Origin: Bradysia coprophila
Lineage: Eukaryota > Arthropoda > Insecta > Diptera > Sciaridae
Assembly: GCF_014529535.1 (NCBI RefSeq)
Contig: NW_023503493.1
Location: 12,432,001-12,496,000 of the forward strand
Length of the DNA: 64,000 nucleotides
Direction of reading: 5' to 3'
In this document: positions 24,820-34,807 of the stretch, in pieces
How positions within the stretch are numbered: position 1 is the stretch's first letter
Layout: each line of letters begins with the position of its first letter
Notes under the pieces: generated by a model
The model's database searches: none
Seen by the model: the letters and a program-made list of their open reading frames with translations, nothing else
What the model was told of the DNA's origin: nothing
Program-made: the position numbers and the translations under genes

Positions 24820-25945
24820 TTGGCCTATACATTTTCATTTCGCTATTTTTAATTTTGGTAAAAGCATGGCTTTGATTTTAAATCGAAAGATAGGCAAAAT
24901 TTTGTTGAAGGGATCTCCAGGTATACTATTTTTTTTCACATATTTGATTGAATTGTACAGAACTTTGGTCAGTGAAATTTGTTTAAGAGATCTCCAATCT
25001 TGTTCAACTTGTTATTTTAATCTTTAATTTAATAAACAATTTTATCGCAGTTTAGTTTGAAGTTAAGATGAGAAGATTTTTACCCCGTACTAGCGTGTTT
25101 GTAATACATACGACTCGTAGTAAAGGCAAAATGTACCTAGGCCTGAAACAGCTTTATCCTCAACTGTTCAGTGAATTGTCGTTTAATAAATATTTAGACG
25201 AATAGTGAGATTGCGATTTCCAATTACAGTTACTAGTTGGCAACTTGAAAACTGTAATTTGAATTTACTTATAAATTTTAAGTTTTACGTCAAAGTATAA
25301 CTATAAGAGGAAATCACAATCTTTCTGATTATTTTCTGTAACTATTCGGTTTTCATCCAACTCATAACTAGGACTAATCCAGACAGAAAAGATTTGAATA
25401 AATATTGTGACAAGACAGTTGCAGGGGATCTGGAAAAATGACTAATTTAACTTCTCGGTTTTTGCCCTATTTTCAATCATGTGATATGAGCCTCCCTGGA
25501 AAATGACTTCATTTTTCGTACAAAAATGATTGAAAATAGGGAATACAGGCAATGACCTGAACTGCAACTGAACTAAAACACCGCACAACTTTGAAACGTT
25601 TTGCCCAAATAAATGTAGAAAAGCTGAGATTGATGTTTTTAAAGTTCTGTATTTCAAATTACTGTTTTCGTGGCTACTCAAATTCGTTCAACGACAAAAC
25701 TTTATTCAAGCAATCTCCAATCTTATTCAACTAGTTGCCAACTTGTCGTTGAAAAAAAAAATGCAAAATTTTATTGAAGCAATCTCCAATCTTATTCAAC
25801 TTGAGAAGTTGCCAAAGGTTGTCGTTTAAAAAAAAATGGCAAAATTTTGCTGAAGAGATCTCCAATCTTATTCAACTTAAGATGTTGCCAAAAGTTGTCG
25901 TTTAAAAAAAAATCAAAATTTTGTTGAAGAGATCTCCAATCTTGT
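24820..25945. other. Convergent intergenic region within the Harbinger element
   Basis: This is the space between the two convergent transposon genes. It holds the 3' untranslated regions, several copies of the GATCTCCAATCTT motif and the tandem array at 25711-25960. No gene was recognised. Confidence 0.6.
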
Positions 25946-25960
25946 TCAATGTTGCTGATT
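25711..25960. repeat. Tandem array of about 74 bp (3.5 copies)
   Basis: Units start at about 25711, 25779, 25855 and 25929. Each holds ATCTCCAATCTTATTCAACT, GTTGCCAA, TTGTCGTT, a run of A, and CAAAATTTT-TTGAA. The last copy overlaps the 3' end of the transposase frame. Confidence 0.9.
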
Positions 25961-27278
25961 GTTTGTGAAGTATCGTGCCACATTATTGCGTACTTCAATC
26001 CCACGTCGAAGTTCATCGTACGAGATGTCGGGACCATCAAAGTTTTCTTCAAAGTCAGGGACCATGTCCTCGAATATGGGCTCAATATCGTTTACCGAGT
26101 AATTTCTTGCAATTAAAAAATTGTGGAGGACGGTGCAAGAATAAATTATGTAGCCGCTCATCAATGTGTCGTACCGTAACTTCCGTTCCGACAGCAAGCA
26201 TCGGAATCTTGCCTTGAGTAGGCCTATAGCTCGCTCAACCAACGATCGAAGCTGTCGATGTCGTTTGTTGTAGTGTTTTGCAGCTGTTGTGTTTGGTGTC
26301 TCATACGGCTTTAATAACCACGGTTGCAAGGGATAGCCATTATCCGCAAGCATGAAATAACGCCAATCCGATCCCGATGCATTACACATTGTCCGCACTG
26401 TAGAATTTACAAGAGATGCTCTCCATATTAAAGAGTCATGTGTAGAGCCGGGATACCGAGCGTTGACACTTAAAAACCGCATTCGGATATCACACACGAA
26501 TTGTGTGTTAATTGCGTGATATGATTTTCGGCTGACATGGGCGTGTTCGATGAGATGCGACATTGCTGAGAGAGCAATCAACGAACCATCTACAAAAGCA
26601 AAGGCACCGGGATAATCTGCATGCTGTTGTAGTTCGTCATGAAGACGTTTAACTCCCTCAATGTTATCCGGAAATTGCACAAACTGGTCCATAAGTTTCG
26701 TTGTTATAACGTAGCTGTAGCCTCGAATGCACTTCGACACATTGGATTGAGACATCATTGCAAACGCATCCGAAGCAACCCGCCGCTGGTAGCTTCCACT
26801 GGCGTAAAAATTTAGTACCGAACAAAACTGGACCGACATAGGAATATCCGGACATGGATTACCCTTCGAATTTGCTTTTATAATATCCAAAAACTCTAAT
26901 GCTAAGCATCGCGGCAGTCTGTACATTTCTCTGAATCTGAAAACGGAGAAAATACGAAGAATATTTGCGATGTTTTCTGTGTCAAAGCCTTCAGTGGGAT
27001 AGTTCAAATGAAATGACTCTTAACTGTTACCTTTCATCCGGCATATCGAAAGGGTCTAATGTGTCTCTTAAATATCTTCGTGTGTCTTTCATAAATACTT
27101 TGTTTCTGTGATATTCAATTGCAGCTAAACTGAGCATTTTTACTCTTATTTTTATTAATACCGTTCTGACCGTTCTGACACACACGCGCTTTTCTTGTAT
27201 AATGACATTCATGACATTGGAATATTTTACGAATTGTACTAGATTTATTCTGACAACTGCGAAATTGGCATGATCCAT
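25946..27278 (-). CDS. PIF/Harbinger transposase (HARBI1-like DDE nuclease), 412 aa
   Basis: Two exons, 27278-27031 and 26936-25946, with a 94-base intron (GTAACA donor, TTTTCAG acceptor). The joined product is 412 residues, the usual length for the family. Family marks include FREMYRLPRCLALEFLDII, the first catalytic Asp in AFAFVDGSLIAL (about residue 199), the second Asp in ARYPGSTHDSLIW (about 250), DNGYPLQPWLLKPY, and the Glu in RSLVERAIGLLKARFRCL (about 317). The DDE triad is complete and no stops occur, so it could be active. It would cut and rejoin the element ends. It converges with the SANT-protein gene. The first 40 or so residues are poorly conserved and the start could instead be the Met about 48 residues in. 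Confidence 0.92.
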
Positions 27279-27294
27279 TTTTATGTATACTGTT

Positions 27295-27329
27295 ATGCTG
27301 TTATAAGTAGTGAATAATTTTCCCCCACC
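27295..27329 (-). repeat. Right terminal inverted repeat of the Harbinger element
   Basis: Read on the minus strand it gives GGGGGAAAATTATTC, then six diverged bases, then TTATAACAGCA, matching the left end at 19471-19504. Confidence 0.8.
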
Positions 27330-27473
27330 AGATGGCTTAACTTGCCACTTGCCTTAAGGTATGTGTCAAAATTTATATGAAAGTGCAAAAAACAGTAATT
27401 TCTCTCCTGTAAATCATCATCTAATTGGCTAAAGCTCTGTCCCATATGGTAAATGACTAGGTCCCACCTGTGG

Positions 27474-27725
27474 GGTGGGTCAGATCCCTTGACTGTTTGT
27501 CTGAGCTTCTCAATAGTATTTTTATTGGCATTGATTTATTGATTTATTTCAATGAAATGTAATTTTGTATGTTGATGGCCACAAAAACGCATTTAGAAGA
27601 AGAACTACTGGAACGGTCTAATAAATCTCTCATTGATGATTGAATTCTGTTTAGTTTCACTGAAAATCGTCTAAACTTTGTATATAAAATACCCCGGTGA
27701 AAATTGGCATATGTTTTCAATTAAG
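27474..27725 (+). repeat. Interspersed repeat, partner of 12003-12245
   Basis: It has the same ordered blocks as the 12.0 kb copy. Its right edge (TTTTCAATTAA) abuts the truncated secreted-protein gene copy, so its insertion may have removed that gene's 5' exons. Confidence 0.85.
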
Positions 27726-28040
27726 ATTTTTCAAAGCTGCTTGCAAAAAAACCGAGATGAGAATGATGTAGTCTTATTGGATCAATCGACATTCAATAGC
27801 TTGCCCGATAGAGATTTGATTGGATTTGTCGAACAATGGAATGCATTCGAAACTGCAAACACACTGAAATCATTGGTAATAAATGTTGTCTGATGCCACC
27901 ACCACTACCGTATGAACTTAAAATTTTTGTCTTTGCAGGAAAACGTCTGCGATTTCCTACAAACCAAAGATAACAACAACGACGAATGCGTGGTAGCTGT
28001 GCCAATTGATGGACCAATCGATAGATCATTTCATTTGTAA
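27726..28040 (+). pseudogene. 5'-truncated copy (A) of the tandem secreted-protein gene
   Basis: Only the last two exons remain: about 27726-27876 and 27939-28040. They match exons 5 and 6 of the complete copy at 29151-30271 (DLIGFVEQWNAFET, then ENVCDFLQTK and IDGPID). The intron between them is nearly identical to that of the other two copies. No stop occurs in the retained parts, but exons 1-4 and the signal peptide are missing, replaced by an interspersed repeat. Confidence 0.85.
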
Positions 28041-28309
28041 ACTTGTATAGTCCGAAATAAAGTAAAATGGTACAATTATCATGCCAGCTGAAACTGCATC
28101 TTAACATTATTCACCTAATGCCGCATCCAGATTTTTGACTCGATTTGAACCCACTGGTTATACCAAAATGTCTTAGACGCCTCCTCTATTTGAAATTTGT
28201 TAAAATCAACAATATCAAGTTCACGTTGTTGAATTAAGAATAAATTCAGAAGACGATGATGACCCAATTAATTACACAGGCGTATATAACAGAGCTCTTG
28301 TGATGGATA

Positions 28310-28630
28310 TCGAAGTTTAAGTAGTTGAATGGGTTAGAGCGCGCTGTTTTAATGCGCTTTTCTTTTATATGACGATCTTTCGATTTTATAAAAAAGCATG
28401 AAATTTTTAGTATATTGCTAGTTGCACATTTATATTCCATTCACATTTTCATGCTAAAACTTTATAAACTTAGCAGACAAATGTGTAGTACACATACTTA
28501 GCAAAAATTAGAGATGGTATTGACGACGGTTTCATTTCCTCCAGAATAAGTGATGACGCAGATAAAAAGGTATTTGGTTAGTGAATCTTAGGTCGTGGGT
28601 TCGAGTCGTATGGGTCAAAAAAGTACAGAA
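28310..28630 (+). repeat. Possible tRNA-derived (SINE-like) sequence
   Basis: GGGTTAGAGCGCGCT (around 28331) resembles a tRNA A box, and GGTCGTGGGTTCGAGTC (around 28592) a B box. They are too far apart for one tRNA, and no cloverleaf could be drawn. At best these are two fragments of tRNA-derived repeats. Confidence 0.3.
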
Positions 28631-28778
28631 AAACAATTTAGCCTAGAAAGCATCTAGACGAGCAAATTTCCTACTATAAAGTAATTAATCAAATAGAAGA
28701 GAAATATCAACCAAACAACATCTTATCTCATTGAATATTCTTATAATCGTCAATAACAAATGATCGGTAAGTATTTGA

Positions 28779-28976
28779 CGAGGGGTAAACGACTCCCTAA
28801 AATCGTATGACACGATTTTATTTTCAAAAGATTTTATAAAGATTTTCAAAGATTTTTTACTAATTTGGTTTGGCTTATTCCACTAATAATTACGATTTTT
28901 TTTTGTAAAACTTGCAAAAGAAAAGATTTTATTTTAGCTTGTGATAGAATTTTTTTGGGAGTCGTTTACCCCTCGG
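28779..28976. mobile_element. MITE of about 198 bp upstream of copy B
   Basis: The ends read CGAGGGGTAAACGACTCCC and its reverse complement GGGAGTCGTTTACCCCTCG. ATTTGA flanks it at 28773-28778 and 28978-28983. The matching position upstream of copy C (around 32036-32042) has a single TATTTGATC, an empty site. The insertion therefore followed the gene duplication. Confidence 0.88.
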
Positions 28977-29079
28977 AATTTGATCAAAAGATAATTTGTT
29001 GTGATAGGAAATTTTTGTGACCTTTCTAAAATATAGATTAGAGGAAGTGAATTTCGCTATTTTAGCAATTTCGAAACGC

Positions 29080-29087
29080 TATAAAAA
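29080..29087 (+). promoter_or_regulatory. TATA box of secreted-protein gene copy B
   Basis: TATAAAAA lies 71 bases before the ATG in a stretch conserved with copy C (TATAAAAACAGAGCTACA), which supports its use as core promoter. Confidence 0.75.
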
Positions 29088-29150
29088 CAGAGCTACAGTT
29101 AAGATTTTCCTCTAGTTAAGATCGATTAGTGAATCGTTTAAGTAGAAATT

Positions 29151-30271
29151 ATGGTGCAGTTTAGACTAATGATTGTTCTACCAATAATAATTGGTGTGCT
29201 ACAGGTACGATGTTCATTGGGAAGAAACGCATCGATGATTAACGTTTGAATTCAATTATTCAAAGGTTTGCACAGCCAATCCAATTTCCTCTGAAGAGGA
29301 AGCCGATCCGGCAAAGCTGTTCTCAGCAGATGAATTAGAACGTGCAAAGAACGCAGAATTAAACGTGGCACGATTAGTTGAAGGAAAATCTTATGGCCTC
29401 ACGTTCGAAGAAATGATGAAATTCCATGAATTGCGAAAGAATAAAGGAAGTACTGGCATGACGTCTGCACACATGGTTTGATGTTCATATAATGAAAAAA
29501 TTAATCACCGTAGCTAATTCCCTATCCGTTTCTAGAAAAAAGTTTGTGGGATCTTGGTTCCTGAACTAACAATTTCAAAAGATTTGACCAGCGCTCAGGA
29601 AGCACAGTTACCGAAGATGGGAAAAATGATGAATCATTTTGTAGGCAAACGCGATCCTTTTGATTTTATTGTAAATAATTTTGCTAACGAAAATGTTGCA
29701 GAAACAGTTAAATGATTTGTTTAAACAAACTTTTAGCGATCGATGCTTTGTGGTTATTTAAGTGAACCTGATGTAATTGAATTGGAAGCTAATACATTCG
29801 GTTTACCATTGGTTACTTACTTGGAAATGCTTTTTTTCAAATCGAAAGCTGAAGAAGCTTCAACAAGCGTCGAACATGTTATAGTGGCTGTGAGTTAATC
29901 GTTTTACGATTTGATTTTTCGTATTTTTTATATTTTTCCTTCGTCAATTATAGAAACAAATTTGCTGCTTGCGTATAAACCGAAGTGAGAACGAGGTAGT
30001 TATGTTGGATAGATCGACATTCAATGGAGAATTGCCCGATGCAGATTTGATTGGATTTGTCGAACAATGGAATGCATTCGAAACTTCAAAGACATTGAAA
30101 TCATTGGTGATAAATATTGTCTGATGCCACCACCACTACCGTATGAACTTAAAATTTTTGTCTTTACAGGAAAACGTCTGCGATTTTCTACAAACCAAAG
30201 AACACACCAACGACAAATGCGTGGTAGCTACGCCAATTGATGGACCAATTGATGAATCAGTTGATTTGTAA
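29151..30271 (+). CDS. Unrecognised small secreted protein (copy B, intact, 258 aa)
   Basis: Six exons, all joined in phase 0: 29151-29204, 29266-29475, 29536-29640, 29737-29889, 29954-30106 and 30170-30271. Introns are 60-96 bases with GT-AG ends. The product is 258 residues. Exon 1 encodes the hydrophobic core of a signal peptide (MVQFRLMIVLPIIIGVLQ), with likely cleavage just after VCTA. The mature part is acidic and helical with six cysteines, in KKVCGIL, SMLCGYL, ICCLRI, NVCDFL and NDKCVV. The spacing does not fit odorant-binding proteins or other cysteine families I know. A TATA box 71 bases upstream suggests strong, perhaps tissue-specific expression. It is the only intact member of a three-copy tandem array. 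Function unknown; a secreted salivary, haemolymph or seminal protein is possible but unproven. Confidence 0.85.
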
Positions 30272-30679
30272 AGTTTTATAGTATGAGTACAGGGACTAAA
30301 ATAGGGATTTTTTTCGGTGTAGCCACATCTTGTCAGGGCCCATGTTTTCGCTCTGAAGGGGCCAAATCTAATATGTAAAACAAAACTTGGGTGAATAAAC
30401 TTGTAGTCACAGACTTTATTTTAATCATGTTCCTTAACTGGGACCAATGGTTCTCAGTTTCTGAATTTGAGAGAGGCTCAATGCGAAGTCATTTTAAATA
30501 TTGAAGGTTCTCTCAAGTTGCAGAATTTTTCTTGAAGGAAGAGAAATCGCGAGCGGAGCAATTGATTTTTTTTTTAAGTGACTTTTGATGATGCAAAAAT
30601 AGAAAACTGCCCAACCCTTAAAGTATAAATAAATCTCTGATTCAAGTAAATAATTATTTAATTATTTAATTGCGTATAG
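30272..30679. other. Intergenic between copies B and C, proximal part
   Basis: 3' untranslated and spacer sequence downstream of copy B, AT-rich. No gene or structured repeat was recognised before the MITE at 30680. Confidence 0.5.
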
Positions 30680-31238
30680 CGGTTTTTACAAAATGTCTTA
30701 GTTCTTTTAAGGCTCAGCCGGAAATCCACTCATCTGGTCCGTCTGATCATTTCATAGACGAACAAAAAATTCAAACCCCTAATTAACCCCTAATTAAAAA
30801 ATTCAAACTTTGATTTTGTGCTTCCGTCAGTTCGATTTTTGAAAATTTCGTCGTTTTCGGTCTTCGTCACATACATCGATTTTTAACGGTCAGTGCAGTG
30901 TCGCCTTCGGCTCTGTCTGGAAGCTTCTCACACGCTAAAAAAGACTTTAAGTCCTAGGTATGAGATGTACTATTTTAGGCTTTATCTTTTTTGTAAAATA
31001 ATCTGTGAAGTGTAGAGATTAGATTAACATATGAACTCAACTTTTTATGTCCACTGCACTGACCGTTGAAAATCGATAAATCTGACGAAGACCGACAACG
31101 ACGAAATTTTCAAAAATCGATCTGACGGCAGCACAAAATCATAGTTTGAAAGAAAAAAAATCTTCCATAAAATGATCAGACCAGCTGAGTGGATTTCCGG
31201 CTGAGCTTTAAAAGAACTAAGAAATTTTGTAAAAACCG
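30680..31238. mobile_element. Foldback MITE of about 560 bp between copies B and C
   Basis: The ends read CGGTTTTTACAAAAT and its reverse complement. The arms mirror each other along most of the length: TCTTAGTTCTTTTAA, GCCGGAAATCCACTCA, TTTGAAAATTTCGTCG and ACGGTCAGTGCAGTG each have inverted counterparts. No frame is present. Confidence 0.88.
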
Positions 31239-31379
31239 GTACACCCTAGTATTTAAAAACATTTAAAGGAATAATGCGCCGCCGCAGGCAAAATATTTGA
31301 ATTCCTAGGTTTATGCAGCTTACAGGGAATCTTCTGACCAAAAGTAGTAATAATTCATTGGTTTGAAACTTTCTGGTGA

Positions 31380-31520
31380 AGAAATTTCTATCAGCTCAGC
31401 GGGAAGAGCTGATCGGGAAATATCTAGATAGATAGGTGTATTATGTCTGCAAACTTGAAAAAAGAATTTTGACGTGGTAATTCAAACTTTCGAACTCATG
31501 ACCGCTAGGGATCGCGTTCT
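31380..31520. repeat. Possible tRNA-like boxes (SINE remnant)
   Basis: AGCTCAGCGGGAAGAGC (around 31395) looks like a tRNA A box on plus, while GGTCATGAGTTCGAA read on minus (around 31489-31503) looks like a B box. The orientations disagree, so this is not one tRNA gene. It may be a rearranged SINE fragment. Confidence 0.25.
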
Positions 31521-31799
31521 GCGTCTGAACTCAACAAATTTTACCAATGATTCGGTTTTCTTCTTTAAAGTTATTTTATTTTATCCTTAAAATTTTCTTG
31601 AAAATCCAGTCGAATCAATAATTGCATGGTGATTGGAGCCATAGGGGGAAGTCAAATGCTGTAAATATGCTCATCAGTCAGAAAAACCAATGATACAGTA
31701 AAATTTCTGTGGTGGCAAATGTCGATTGCAATGTCGCCACTTTTAGGGGCATTGTCGCCAATTGCCCACAGACTTGTTCCTTACTTTAGTCCCTGGTAT

Positions 31800-32226
31800 G
31801 AGAGGTCATAGGTCACATTATTAACAATAAAGTAAAAAGCACGATTTTCATACCAGATGAAACTGTATTTTAACATTATTTACCTCGTATCGCATCCAGA
31901 TTTTTAAATAATAAATTTGAAAAAGTACAGAAAAACAATTTACCATAGAGAACAAATTTACATCTCTAGGCGAGCAATTACGTATAGTACTTTATAAGTA
32001 ATTCATCAACTCGTCAATAACAACTGATCGATAAGTATTTGATCAAACGATAATTTGTTTTGATTGGCAATTTTTGTGACCTTCCTAACATAAAGATTAG
32101 AGGGGAAGTGAATTGCACTATTTTAGCAATTTCGAAGCCCTATAAAAACAGAGCTACAATTCACAGAGCTACAGTTAAGATTTTCCTCTAGCTAAGATCG
32201 ATCAGTGAAACGTTTAAGTAGAAATT
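31800..32226 (+). repeat. Duplicated 5' flank of copy C
   Basis: It matches the 28041-29150 spacer upstream of copy B in order (GCATCCAGATTTTT, AAAGTACAGAAAAACAATTT, GTCAATAACAA-TGATCG, then the promoter stretch). The duplicated unit therefore included intergenic DNA. It lacks the MITE present at 28779-28976. Confidence 0.8.
32141..32148 (+). promoter_or_regulatory. TATA box of copy C
   Basis: TATAAAAA lies 86 bases before the ATG. The extra distance compared with copy B comes from a short local duplication of CACAGAGCTACA. Confidence 0.7.
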
Positions 32227-34807
32227 ATGGTGCAGTTTAGACTAATGATTGTTTTACCATTGGTAGTTGGTGTGCTACTACAGGTACGATGTTAATTTAG
32301 AAGAAACGCATCGATGGTTAACGTTTGAATTCAATTATTCAAAGGATTGCACAGCCAACCCAATTTCTTCTGAAGAGGAGTCCGATCCGGCAAAGCTGTT
32401 CTCACCAGATGAATTACAGCGTGCAAATAGCGTAGGAATAACGGTGGAAAGATTAGTTGAAGGAAGATCTGACGGTTTCACATTCGAAGAAATGATGAAA
32501 TTACATGAATTACGAAAGACAGCGATTACGGACAAAGGACCGTCTTCCACCACCTCTGAACATATGGTTTGATGTACACATAATGAAGAAATTGATCACC
32601 GTAGCTAATTCCTTATCCATTTTTAGAAAAAAGTTTGTAAGATATTGGCACCTGAACAAAAAATATTAAAAGATTTAACCAGCGCTCAGGAAGCAAAATT
32701 ATCAGATATGGACAAAGTGATGAATCATTTGGTTAGCAAACGCGACCCTTTCGATTTGGGTGGTAATAATCCGATCGACAGAAAATTCATTTTGATCGAC
32801 CAAAAATAAAATTCTACCAACTGAAAATTACAGTTCACCGACCGAAAGGTGATCGACTAAAAATTCAAAATAATCGACCTTGAATTAAGATTTGATCGAC
32901 ATCGTCAGTACCTTCCATTCAATAAATATGCCCGACTAGAATTTACCGTACGAATATGCCGCTAATCGACTCAGAAATATGAATTACCGACGAAGATGGT
33001 ACTTTGTAGTTAAAGGATGGGTTCGGTAAATTTGAATTTTTGGTCGTTAGTTATTATTCTGTCCAGTAATTTGCATTTTTCGTCGATACTCTATTATTTG
33101 GGTCGATCGTTTTCTGTCGACACATAATTTTATTGATGGATCAATTACAGTAGGTGAGTTGAAATTACGTGGCGGTACTTAATCTATCTCTGTCGGTCGT
33201 AATGTTATTTACAACCGAGCACAAATAGTTATTTTCGACTATTTATTCCAGGTGTCCAACATGTCCTTACGTGTCCTACGGGAGCATCCATAAAGGACTT
33301 CCGCACAATTTTTAGGAAAACTTTTCATGAAATGCATGAACTCTGCAGTTTTTTTCTAAATACAAATCCAAAATTGTTTTTGATACAACATTACGTAAAA
33401 CGAGACGAAGCTATTTTTGACTATTTTTGCGTGTGAGGATCAAAATGAGACAAGACTCAAAATGAATAACAAGGAAATCGCTCTAGAAAAAATTTCAGAT
33501 TTTCTTATCAATCATCAATGCACACTCGATCGCGTCCGCAAAAGTATATGAAATTCTATTCTGAAATATTTCGGTGCGAGCAGAAAATACCGGAAATTTA
33601 ATTGATAATACTGACTCAAAAATCAGTACAGCAACTTATAATTTATTTATACCGTAAACGAAATCAAGAATACCGACCAAAATTACCGAAGAAAAAATTA
33701 AAATTAACGACGCACAATCTGCAAGTAACGACTATTAAAAACAACGACCGACCATTTAATTAAAAAACTGACCAAAAAAGAAATTACCGACCGGAACAGA
33801 TCGACAGAAATAATAAATTACCGACGGACAAGTGATCGACTATTAAATTAGGTTACCGACGATAAATTCAAAGTTACCGAAACGTAAGTCGAAAGTACCG
33901 GAAACATACTATCGACGGAAAATACGAAACTACCGACTGAAAATTTTATTAACCGGTCGATCAAACACATTAAACGGTCGATCGAAAAGATTTTTGGCCG
34001 GTAGTTTTACTATTTCAGTCGATCTTTCGTTTTATTGGTCGGTAATTTTTAATTTTTTGTCGATCTACTTCTGTCGGTACATTTGATTTTATTTTCGGTG
34101 AAATTGAATAAATGGATGGTAAATTATAATTTCAGTCGATCAAATCAATGTTTGGTCCGGTACTTTCGATTTATTGTACTCGGCCAATATAATGTTCCTT
34201 TCGATTTTATTGTAATAAATTTTGCAAACGAAGATGTTGCAAAAACACATGAATGATTTTCACAAACTTTTTAGCGATCAAACCTTTGTAGTTATTTAAG
34301 TCAACATGATGTACTTGAAATGGAGGCTAATTCATTCGGTTTACCATTGGTTCCGTACCTGGAAATTCGTTTCTTCAAGTCAACAGCTCAAAAAGCTTCG
34401 TCAAGCGCCGAACATGTTATAGTGGCTGTGAGTTAATCGTTTTACGATTTGATTTTTCGTTTTTTTTATATTTTTCCTTCGTAAATTATAGAAACAAATT
34501 TGCTGCTTGCGTATAAACCGAAGTGAGAACGGGGTAGTTGTTGGATAGATCGACATTCAATGGAGAATTGCCCGATGCAGATTTGATTGGATTTGTCGAA
34601 CAATGGAATGCATTCGAAACTTCAAAGACATTGAAATCATTGGTGATAAATATTGTCTGATGCCACCACCACTACCGTATGAACTTAACATTTTTGTCTT
34701 TACAGGAAAACGTCTGCGATTTTCTACAAACCAAAGAACACACCAACGACAAATGCTTGGTAGCTACGCCAATTGATGGACCAATTGATGAATCAGTTGA
34801 TTTGTAA
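32227..34807 (+). pseudogene. Secreted-protein gene copy C, frameshifted in exon 5
   Basis: Exons match copy B: 32227-32283, 32345-32566, 32627-32731, 34275-34427, 34492-34642 and 34706-34807. Splice signals are intact, but intron 3 is swollen to about 1.54 kb by an inserted element. Exon 5 lacks two bases relative to copy B (GGGGTAGTTGTTGGATAG against GAGGTAGTTATGTTGGATAG). This shifts the frame and brings a stop within a few codons, removing about 65 C-terminal residues including the last two cysteines. The start, signal peptide and promoter are preserved, so it may still be transcribed. It is a recent pseudogene, or a shortened protein of about 197 residues. Confidence 0.82.
32758..34196. 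mobile_element. 1.44 kb intronic insertion made of GATCGAC/ACCGAC motifs, 11 bp target duplication
   Basis: Copy B has one CCTTTTGATTT at this intron position. Copy C has CCTTTCGATTT on both sides (32747-32757 and 34197-34207). The insert contains roughly fifty short motifs of the form GATCGAC, TACCGAC or CCGACC, spaced about 15-35 bases. They run forward at 32770-33000, reversed at 33020-33240, forward again at 33575-33945 and reversed at 33950-34180, around a motif-free centre. No frame and no clear terminal inverted repeats are seen. The class is unknown; an 11 bp duplication is in the Mutator-like range. Confidence 0.85.

Larger units (their letters stand above)
19471..27329. mobile_element. 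PIF/Harbinger-type DNA transposon, about 7.9 kb, apparently two-gene and intact
   Basis: Inverted ends match: GGGGGGAAAATTATTC then TTATAACAGCA at 19473-19504, and the reverse complement of GGGGGAAAATTATTC then TTATAACAGCA at 27295-27326. Between them are a DDE transposase of the Harbinger class (minus) and, converging on it, a SANT/Myb-like protein gene (plus). This is the two-protein arrangement known for active Harbingers. TAA lies just outside both ends (19467-19469 and 27338-27340), which fits the 3 bp target duplication of the superfamily, but the exact termini are asymmetric and uncertain. Both genes lack stops or frameshifts. Confidence 0.85.

Noticed and set aside
25711-25960. CRISPR-like array
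   Set aside because: Direct tandem repeats without spacers, in a eukaryotic transposon.
28560-28625. tRNA gene
   Set aside because: A B-box-like word is present but no acceptor stem or correctly spaced A box.
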